A stretch of 5,338 bases of DNA from Candidatus Rifleibacteriota bacterium (lineage in GTDB: Bacteria > Vulcanimicrobiota > Xenobia > Xenobiales > Xenobiaceae): contig CAAGRW010000073.1 of the NCBI GenBank assembly GCA_900772775.1, positions 1 to 5,338 on the forward strand. The letters are read 5' to 3'. How positions within the stretch are numbered: the stretch's first letter is position 1; each line of letters begins with the position of its first letter. Shown in pieces: positions 1 through 5,338 of this stretch. The translations under genes and the position numbers were made by a program. The notes below the pieces were generated by a model, which was given only the letters and a program-made list of their open reading frames with translations, did no database searches and had not been told where the DNA came from.

Positions 1-1
1 C

Positions 2-3000
2 GAGCCTTTACAAATCGTCAGCACCAACGCCGATCAAAAATGGCGTGACGGAAAATTGTCCGTTCATGAAAAATGGTTTATCAGTTTCAACAATGATCTG
101 GACGCTAAACGTCTGAAAGCTACCGACTTAGTAAAAAGCATAAGTCCTAAACTTGAAGGCATGAATGTCTCTATAGTTGGTACTTCAATAATTATTGGCG
201 GTGAAGCCAAGGCCGAGACCAATTATACTGTTAAGCTTAACCCCGAAATTTGTGATATTTATGCTCAAAAATTGGGTAATAAAGCTAAAGCGATCACCTT
301 CAAAATCGGTCAACTGGAAGCTTATATAAATGCTCCTGGTGGGCGCTTTAGTGTTTTGGATCCTAATAGCCCCACTGTTTACTCAGTTTATACCGGAGCA
401 ATAAAAGAATTTAAAGCCAAGCTCTTCCGAGTAAATTTTGCCGATTTCTCTGAAAAAACGCCTCTTTATTTCAAAAATTTAGGCGAATATACTGGTGCAG
501 GTAAGTTAGTTTGGGAGAAAACTTTCCGAGTAAAAGCCCCGGCCAATGAATATACGCAAACTCTTATAGACGTTTCTCAAGCTTTTTCTGAAGGCCCCGG
601 CTTAGCTCTTTTAGCTATAGAAGCAGGCAGCTATACAACTTATGATCATTTTTCTAAAGCTATTTGGTTGCAAGCTTCTTCTTTAGCTGTCGATAGCGTC
701 GGCGACAATAAGCATACCTACGTTTATGTGACTGATTTAAAAACCGGTCAAGCTGTTTCTGGTGCTACTGTTGAAGCTCAGGGACATAAAGCTAGCACTG
801 ACGCTAGTGGTAGAGCCGTTTTGCCTGTTTTGTCCTCCAATAGAGACGAGGCTTACATCTTAGTTAGCCAAGGCAAAGATAAAGTTTTGGCTCCGGTGGC
901 TGCAGGCAACCATTTGTTGCGCAATGCCAAAAATGTTATTTTCAACATTTTTGATGATCGCGGTCTCTATCGTCCTGGAGAGACTGTCAGTGTAAAAGGT
1001 TGGTTGCGCTCTTTAGATGTTGCTCCTGAAGCTAATGTCAAGTTGGCTCCCAACTTTAAACAAGTTAATTGGAAATTGCTCGATCCTCGTGGCGCTGCCG
1101 TAGTCAATGGCTCTACAACCGTTTCCGCTTGTGGCGGCTTCGATTTCCAAATTACACTTCCGGAAAATATCAATTTAGGTGACGCTGAACTTATCTTGTC
1201 TTTGCCTGAAAATGATAGTAAAGGTTGGGCTTTATTAGGTAATAGATACGATATTTCCATTCAAGAATTTCGTCGTCCCGAATTTGAAGTAGCTGTCAAA
1301 GCTGATGCTGCCGATCATTTTATGGATGGTCGTGCTTCTGTAGAAGCTAGAGCCAGCTATTTTGCCGGTGGTGTTTTAACTTCTTCGCCTATTATTTGGC
1401 GAGCCAACTCTAAAAAAGCTTCCTATAATCCTCCGGGTTGGGATGGCTTTACGTTTGGTCAGTGGCGCCCTTGGTGGGGACGTTTCTGGGATGAAGCTAA
1501 TGAAGAAACAGTTTCTCACTCTTTGGAAGTTAGTACCGATAGTTTAGGTAAAAGTGCCATAGATATTGATTTGGGGCGCAATTTGCCTCCAACTCCTGTT
1601 ACTTTAAGCGTATCTGCAGCTGTAAGTGATGTTAATCGTCAGACTTGGTCTGGTAGTACTTCCTTCTTAGTCCATCCTGCCGATCTTTATGTTGGTATAA
1701 AAACTGATAAATATAGTTATCAGCAATTAGTTAAGCCCAACTTAGACTTTATTGTCACTACCTTAGACGGCAAAGCCGTACCTAAGCAAAAAATCAGCTT
1801 GCAAATTGCTCGCATAGAAACTGTCTATGATTCTGAAGGCCAAGCGCAAGAAAAAGAAATGGACGTTATTAACGACGAGCTCATTTCTGCCGATAAATCT
1901 GTACAAAAGGCTATGCCTTTTAGCAAGCCTGGTTTATGGCGTGTACGTGCCCAAGTGCACGACGAACAAGGCCGCTTAAATGAAAGTACTGTACGTCTTT
2001 GGATAGGCAATTTCCAAGCAGCCGATGCCGTTAAAGATAAAGTTGAAGCCCAAAAGCTTACTCTTATTCCCGACCGCCAAGAATATTTGCCCGGTCAAGT
2101 TGCGGAAATAGCTGTACAAGCTCCTTTTGTAGCTAAACATGGCATTTATACCATTTCACGCAACGGTATCGCTAAGAGTGAAGCTTTCAAAATTGACGGC
2201 ACTAATGCACTTTTGCAAATTCCTATCGACAAAAATTGGTTGCCCGGTTTTCAACTTAAGGTTTCCGTTAGTGGCGCTGACAGTAAAGCTGATTTAGCAG
2301 GCAACAAGCTTAAGGGCACGTCTCGTCCAGCTTACGCTACCGCATCTTTAGATTTATCGGTTAGCACCAGAGAGAAAAAACTGCAAGTTAAAGCCGAGCC
2401 TAAAGAAATAGGTTTAGAACCTGGTGGACAAACTGAAGTTACCGTCAGTGTAGTCGATTGTGACAACAAGCCTGTAGCTGGTGCCGAAGTCGCTTTAGTA
2501 GTAGTTGACGATTCCATTTGGGCTTTAAGTGGATATTCCATTAAAGACCCCATTAAAGATTTCTATGCTAATTGCGGGCCGTACACTGCTTATAAATATT
2601 TGCGCTCTTTGGTTTTGCTCAATAGTCAAAATATTGATAAAGAGCAGGGCATGACTATGAGAGCTTCTGGCATGAAATATAAAGGCGCCAAGGCTGAGGG
2701 CATTTTCATGATGAATTCAGCTCAAGCTCCTATGATGGCTCAGGCTGCGAGGAGCGGCAGTTTAAGCGAAATTACCACAGAAGACGCTTATGATGAGGCC
2801 GCTTCTGCCGATAGCGATTCTGGAGCCAGCAACTCCGCTATTGCTTTGCGCTCCAACTTTAATCCGTTAGCTATTTTTGCGGCGGCTTTGCAAACTGACT
2901 CCAATGGCAAAATTACCCAAAAGGTGACTTTGCCTGACAATTTAACCCGTTATCGCGTAGTCGCTGTAGCAGCCGATAAAGATTCGCGCTTTGGTTTAGG

Positions 3001-4984
3001 TGAAAGCAGCTTAACGGCTCGTTTGCCTTTAATGGTGCGTCCCAGCGCTCCGCGTTTCTTAAATTTTGGCGACAAATTTAGCTTGCCAGTAGTTTTGCAT
3101 AACCAAACTGCTCAGGATATGCGCGTGCAAGTTGCCGCTCGAGCTGCCAACGTAAAAGTGCTTGAGCCTGGCGCTTACACTTGCCAAGTGCCGGCCCAAA
3201 GCCGCCGCGAAGTGCTTATTCCTATGGAAACTGAGCAAGCTGGCGAAGCCGTTATTCAAGTAGCGGCTGCCTCCGGACGTTATGCCGACAGCGCTCAATG
3301 CAAGTTGCCCGTTTATACTCCTTGCACTACCGAAGGCTTTGCTACTTATGGCACTGTCGATGGTGAAAAAACTTTAGTACAACCTATGCAACGTCCTAAA
3401 GATTCTTTCACCCAGTTTGGTGGTTTAGAAATTTCTACTTCCTCCACAGCTTTGCAAGAATTGACCGATGCGGTTATCTACCTTTGCGAATATCCTTTCA
3501 ATTGCTCCGAGCAATTGGCTTCGCGCATTATTGTCTTGGCCAATTTGAATGATGTCTTGCGCAGCTTTAAAGCTGAAGGCTTGCCTAGTCAAGAAAAAAT
3601 TAATGACTATATGGCCTCTTCACTTAAAGAATTGCAAAAGCGTCAGAGCGCAGATGGTGGTTTTGGTTTCTGGACTGCCGATAAGTCTGTTTTGCCTTTC
3701 GTTTCCGTACATTGCGCTCAAGCTTTAGTTAGTGCCAAGGCTCACGGTTTCAAAGTCGACGAAAAAATGTATGATCGCGCTTTGAAATATGCTGCCAAAG
3801 CCTATGATAAAACTAATAGTCGCCAATATTCGCGCCAAGCTCGCTTAAATGTGGCTGCTTATGCCGATAACGTTTTATGGCAAGCTGGACGCGACGTCAC
3901 TAAGAACTATACCGAGCTTAAAAAGGAAGATCTGTCTAAAGTTTACCTTGATACTTTAGGTTGGTATTTGCCTGTAATTAAAGATAAATTTAACGATCAG
4001 GCTTTAGTTGCTGAAATCAAACGTCAGATCAACAATAAAGTAGTGGAAACTGCTGGTAAAGCCAATATTGGCACTTTTGAAGAAACCAATGATGGCTATT
4101 TGATCTTAAGCTCCAACTTCAGAAATGAAGCTGTAGTGCTTTCCGCTCTGATGTATGACGAACCTAAGAATAGCGTAATTCCTAAGTTGGTGCGCTCTTT
4201 ACTTGATGGTCGCCGTCGCGGTCACTGGAGTACCACGCAAGACAACGCGATGGTTGTTATGGCTTTAGATAAATATTTCCGTACTTACGAAGCGGTAACG
4301 CCTGATTTTGCTGTCAATATGTGGTTGGGTGCCGATTATGTAGGTCAGCACAAATACCAAGGCCGCAGCAATGAATATCAGGTAAGCGATGTGCCTATGA
4401 GCGTTGTCCCTGAAAAAGGCAACGTTACTTTAGAGAAAAAAGGCCAAGGCCGTCTCTACTATCGCTTAGGTTTGAAGTATGCTCTTAAAGATCTTACTCC
4501 GGAGCCTTTAGAAGCTGGTTTTGCCGTAGTGCGTACCTATGAAGGCGCCGACGATCCTAATGATGTGCAGCGTATAGATGCCAATACTTGGCAATTTAAG
4601 CTGGGTAGTCGTGTGCGCTGTACTACTAAACTGGTAGCTCCGGCTCGCCGAGCTCATGTCGCTTTAAGCGTGCCGTTGCCTGCCGGTTGCGAGATCTTAA
4701 ATAGCGCTCTCAAGATGACTGAAGACTTGCCTGAAGACCAAGAACAAGTAAAACCTAAATATTACTGGTCTTACTTCTGGCGTTCTCCTTTCGACCATCA
4801 AAACTTGCGCGACGATAAAGCCGAAGCTTTCAGCCTCATTCTTCCCGGCGGTGAATATGAATATTCCTTCGTTTGCCGCGCTACAGCTCCAGGCACTTTC
4901 GTAGTGCCGCCGGCCAAAGCTGAAGAAATGTACGCTCCCGAAGTCTTCGGCCGCAGCGGAGGAGTTAAGGTTATCATTAAATAG
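2..4984 (+). CDS. Bacterial alpha-2-macroglobulin family protein, thioester-containing (5'-partial)
   Basis: Probable secreted or lipid-anchored protease trap. In this family a protease cuts a bait region, the protein collapses around it, and an internal Cys-Gln thioester binds it covalently. Numbering visible residues from the codon at base 2: N-terminal beta domains at about 1-230; an Ig/macroglobulin-like domain with 'TGQAVSGATV' and 'TDASGRAVLP' at about 235-300; the A2M_N-type domain with 'DRGLYRPGETV' at about 309-405; 'QEFRRPEFEV' at 421-430; bait-region domain from 'LIPDRQEYLPGQ' (688) through 'VALVVVDDSIWAL' (about 830); bait-like linker at about 880-950; A2M core from 'FNPLAIF' (953); thioester C-S-E-Q at 1168-1171; helical thioester-domain motifs 'DGGFGFW' (1218) and 'RRRGHWSTTQDNA' (1404); C-terminal beta domain ending 'PEVFGRS'. 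The frame is open to the left edge, so the TTG at 56 is an internal Leu and not the start; no convincing Shine-Dalgarno precedes it. The signal peptide is out of view. At 1660 visible residues it already matches E. coli YfhM (about 1650), so the full protein belongs to a longer class. The family call is very secure; protease trapping itself is inferred. Confidence 0.96.
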   Translation, partial: EPLQIVSTNADQKWRDGKLSVHEKWFISFNNDLDAKRLKATDLVKSISPKLEGMNVSIVGTSIIIGGEAKAETNYTVKLNPEICDIYAQKLGNKAKAITFKIGQLEAYINAPGGRFSVLDPNSPTVYSVYTGAIKEFKAKLFRVNFADFSEKTPLYFKNLGEYTGAGKLVWEKTFRVKAPANEYTQTLIDVSQAFSEGPGLALLAIEAGSYTTYDHFSKAIWLQASSLAVDSVGDNKHTYVYVTDLKTGQAVSGATVEAQGHKASTDASGRAVLPVLSSNRDEAYILVSQGKDKVLAPVAAGNHLLRNAKNVIFNIFDDRGLYRPGETVSVKGWLRSLDVAPEANVKLAPNFKQVNWKLLDPRGAAVVNGSTTVSACGGFDFQITLPENINLGDAELILSLPENDSKGWALLGNRYDISIQEFRRPEFEVAVKADAADHFMDGRASVEARASYFAGGVLTSSPIIWRANSKKASYNPPGWDGFTFGQWRPWWGRFWDEANEETVSHSLEVSTDSLGKSAIDIDLGRNLPPTPVTLSVSAAVSDVNRQTWSGSTSFLVHPADLYVGIKTDKYSYQQLVKPNLDFIVTTLDGKAVPKQKISLQIARIETVYDSEGQAQEKEMDVINDELISADKSVQKAMPFSKPGLWRVRAQVHDEQGRLNESTVRLWIGNFQAADAVKDKVEAQKLTLIPDRQEYLPGQVAEIAVQAPFVAKHGIYTISRNGIAKSEAFKIDGTNALLQIPIDKNWLPGFQLKVSVSGADSKADLAGNKLKGTSRPAYATASLDLSVSTREKKLQVKAEPKEIGLEPGGQTEVTVSVVDCDNKPVAGAEVALVVVDDSIWALSGYSIKDPIKDFYANCGPYTAYKYLRSLVLLNSQNIDKEQGMTMRASGMKYKGAKAEGIFMMNSAQAPMMAQAARSGSLSEITTEDAYDEAASADSDSGASNSAIALRSNFNPLAIFAAALQTDSNGKITQKVTLPDNLTRYRVVAVAADKDSRFGLGESSLTARLPLMVRPSAPRFLNFGDKFSLPVVLHNQTAQDMRVQVAARAANVKVLEPGAYTCQVPAQSRREVLIPMETEQAGEAVIQVAAASGRYADSAQCKLPVYTPCTTEGFATYGTVDGEKTLVQPMQRPKDSFTQFGGLEISTSSTALQELTDAVIYLCEYPFNCSEQLASRIIVLANLNDVLRSFKAEGLPSQEKINDYMASSLKELQKRQSADGGFGFWTADKSVLPFVSVHCAQALVSAKAHGFKVDEKMYDRALKYAAKAYDKTNSRQYSRQARLNVAAYADNVLWQAGRDVTKNYTELKKEDLSKVYLDTLGWYLPVIKDKFNDQALVAEIKRQINNKVVETAGKANIGTFEETNDGYLILSSNFRNEAVVLSALMYDEPKNSVIPKLVRSLLDGRRRGHWSTTQDNAMVVMALDKYFRTYEAVTPDFAVNMWLGADYVGQHKYQGRSNEYQVSDVPMSVVPEKGNVTLEKKGQGRLYYRLGLKYALKDLTPEPLEAGFAVVRTYEGADDPNDVQRIDANTWQFKLGSRVRCTTKLVAPARRAHVALSVPLPAGCEILNSALKMTEDLPEDQEQVKPKYYWSYFWRSPFDHQNLRDDKAEAFSLILPGGEYEYSFVCRATAPGTFVVPPAKAEEMYAPEVFGRSGGVKVIIK
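2645..2857 (+). other. Bait-like linker of the A2M protein, Met-rich then acidic
   Basis: This segment lies between the bait-region domain ('DDSIWALSGYSIKDPIKDFY') and the A2M core ('FNPLAIF'), where the family carries a flexible exposed loop cut by target proteases. Its first half has seven Met in about 36 residues (codons at 2651, 2657, 2672, 2708, 2711, 2732 and 2735) mixed with Lys, Arg, Ala and Gly. Its second half is rich in Asp, Glu, Ser and Ala ('DAYDEAASADSDSGASNS'). Low-complexity, small and charged residues fit an unstructured, protease-accessible linker. The exact borders and the cleavage sites cannot be fixed from sequence alone. Confidence 0.7.
3503..3514 (+). other. Thioester motif Cys-Ser-Glu-Gln
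   Basis: TGC TCC GAG CAA encodes C-S-E-Q in the context 'YPFNCSEQLASRI'. This is the bacterial form (CxEQ) of the A2M/complement thioester motif (GCGEQ in animals). The Cys thiol and Gln side chain form the reactive internal thioester. All required residues are present, so the protein is predicted to be thioester-competent, unlike family members that have lost the Cys. Another Cys (TGC at 3485-3487) lies six residues upstream. Confidence 0.93.
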
Positions 4985-5009
4985 CTTATAACTCCACGCT
5001 AAACTAACT

Positions 5010-5061
5010 TAACGCCAAGCCTTGCTGCCCATTCCGGCACGAGCTTGGCGTTATTTTTTTT
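5010..5061 (+). terminator. Rho-independent terminator after the A2M gene
   Basis: A perfect 11-bp inverted repeat (5010-5020, TAACGCCAAGC, pairing with 5043-5053, GCTTGGCGTTA) is followed directly by eight T (5054-5061). The 22-nt apical part can form a second small stem, TGCC (5026-5029) with GGCA (5036-5039), giving a two-tier hairpin. It starts 25 nt after the TAG stop of the A2M gene, which fits the end of that transcript. There is no strong A-tract on the left side, so efficient termination in the reverse direction is not expected. Confidence 0.93.
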
Positions 5062-5129
5062 GGGTTAAAAATAAAACATATAAATGGTGTTAAAAAATAT
5101 TAGGTATACTAATGGTATATGCATACATT

Positions 5130-5140
5130 TTTATATGTAT
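5130..5140 (+). repeat. Direct repeat TTTATATGTAT, copy 1
   Basis: An exact 11-base match to 5172-5182, with starts 42 bases apart, close to four turns of B-DNA. That spacing would place both copies on the same helix face, as expected for a cooperatively bound regulator. In DNA this AT-rich, chance repeats are common, so a binding-site role is only a suggestion. Confidence 0.35.
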
Positions 5141-5171
5141 ATAATATGGATATTTGTTTTAGTGATATATA

Positions 5172-5182
5172 TTTATATGTAT
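5172..5182 (+). repeat. Direct repeat TTTATATGTAT, copy 2
   Basis: Second exact copy of the 11-base repeat at 5130-5140. It ends 24 bases upstream of the candidate -35 element at 5207, where an activator or upstream regulator could sit. Function is not shown by the sequence. Confidence 0.35.
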
Positions 5183-5206
5183 TAAAGTATTTAATTGTGT
5201 AAGATG

Positions 5207-5235
5207 TTGATTTACTATGTTTGTAATGATATATT
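5207..5235 (+). promoter_or_regulatory. Candidate sigma-70 promoter with extended -10
   Basis: TTGATT (5207-5212, 4 of 6 to TTGACA) is separated by exactly 17 bases from TATATT (5230-5235, 5 of 6 to TATAAT). A TG dinucleotide at 5227-5228 is in the extended -10 position (TGnTATATT). Transcription would begin near 5242, leaving a leader of about 60 nt before the ATG at 5303. It lies downstream of the terminator, so it would give the next gene its own transcription. A separate exact TATAAT at 5140-5145 lacks a good -35 partner and is less convincing. AT richness raises the chance of false matches. Confidence 0.5.
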
Positions 5236-5283
5236 TTGGATATACTGTTTATATAAAAAGTAATTATTTTTTTTCTTGGATAA

Positions 5284-5289
5284 AAGGAG
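5284..5289 (+). promoter_or_regulatory. Ribosome binding site (AAGGAG) of the downstream gene
   Basis: A strong Shine-Dalgarno core stands out in an otherwise G-poor region. The gap to the ATG at 5303 is 13 nt, longer than the usual 5-9. No ATG, GTG or TTG lies between the two, so 5303 remains the best start. Confidence 0.7.
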
Positions 5290-5302
5290 CTATAGCCAAC
5301 TT

Positions 5303-5338
5303 ATGACTTACGAAATTGCTTATTCCCGCACATATGAG
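5303..5338 (+). CDS. Start of an unidentified gene (3'-partial, 12 codons)
   Basis: An ATG preceded by AAGGAG opens a frame reading MTYEIAYSRTYE, with no stop before the window ends. Base composition returns to that of coding DNA at this point, and codons such as GCT and CGC match those of the A2M gene, which supports a real gene start. There is no sign of a signal peptide in the first 12 residues. Product and family cannot be assigned from so little. Because a terminator and a likely promoter separate it from the A2M gene, it is probably an independent transcription unit. Confidence 0.65.
   Translation, partial: MTYEIAYSRTYE

Larger units (their letters stand above)
5062..5302. other. AT-rich intergenic region, non-coding
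   Basis: This is a 241-base gap between the terminator and the next start codon. Hand count over 5101-5280 gives 33 G or C in 180 bases (about 18%), far below the coding DNA. It holds many TATA-type steps, short direct repeats, a promoter candidate and the ribosome binding site of the downstream gene. I see no tRNA, convincing coding frame or CRISPR-type repeat. It most likely serves as the control region of the gene beginning at 5303. Confidence 0.75.

Noticed and set aside
967..3298. Minus-strand open frames of 61-97 codons (967-1260, 1825-2010, 2332-2553, 3059-3298).
   Set aside because: All lie antisense inside a gene with a continuous, family-typical protein; they show no recognisable domain and are best explained as shadows of the coding frame.
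5140..5145. A perfect TATAAT as a promoter -10.
   Set aside because: No acceptable -35 at 16-18 bases and the TG is one base out of register for an extended -10; matches like this are expected in such AT-rich DNA.
5119..5202. A 27-codon hydrophobic plus-strand frame starting MHTFLYVYNMD.
   Set aside because: No Shine-Dalgarno sequence precedes it, its codons simply reflect the extreme AT content, and a stop-free run of this length is not improbable by chance.
5255..5274. AAAAA followed by T8 as a second terminator or attenuator.
   Set aside because: The possible stem is only A-T pairs with no GC core, too weak to terminate transcription on its own.
5062..5302. Possible CRISPR array, IS end or attachment site in the AT-rich region.
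   Set aside because: The repeats are short, few and not regularly spaced with unique spacers; there are no terminal inverted repeats or target-site duplications.

Overview
The window is mostly one very large bacterial gene read left to right. It encodes an alpha-2-macroglobulin (A2M) family protein, which is a secreted or envelope-anchored protease trap. The gene is cut by the left edge of the window: its frame is already open at base 2 and runs to a TAG stop at 4982-4984, giving 1660 visible residues. The signal peptide (and lipobox, if there is one) and the true start therefore lie upstream and cannot be seen. The visible protein has the expected order of family hallmarks: macroglobulin-type beta domains, the 'DRGLYRPGETV' and 'QEFRRPEFEV' motifs, a bait-like linker, the 'FNPLAIF...PDNLTRYRV' A2M core, a thioester motif C-S-E-Q inside a helical thioester domain, and a C-terminal beta domain.

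Region by region: bases 2-4984 are the A2M gene. Bases 5010-5061 hold a clear rho-independent terminator (11-bp stem plus eight T). Bases 5062-5302 are a strikingly AT-rich non-coding stretch (about 18% GC by hand count over 5101-5280, against roughly 35-60% in individual 60-base lines of the gene). It contains short repeats and a plausible extended -10 promoter. Bases 5303-5338 are the first 12 codons of a second gene on the same strand, with a Shine-Dalgarno sequence 13 nt upstream; it is too short to identify.

The host looks like a bacterium with mid-to-low GC coding DNA. Proteins of this type are most typical of Gram-negative, didermic bacteria, but nothing here fixes the genus. The terminator and the separate promoter suggest that the downstream gene is its own transcription unit, so no functional partnership with the A2M gene is implied. 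Whether a pbpC-like gene (the classic partner of enterobacterial A2M) is nearby cannot be judged.

I see no new multi-gene system here. The points most worth a second look are the methionine cluster in the bait-like linker, an extra cysteine six residues before the thioester cysteine, the rise in GC along the gene, and the repeat-bearing AT-rich regulatory region.
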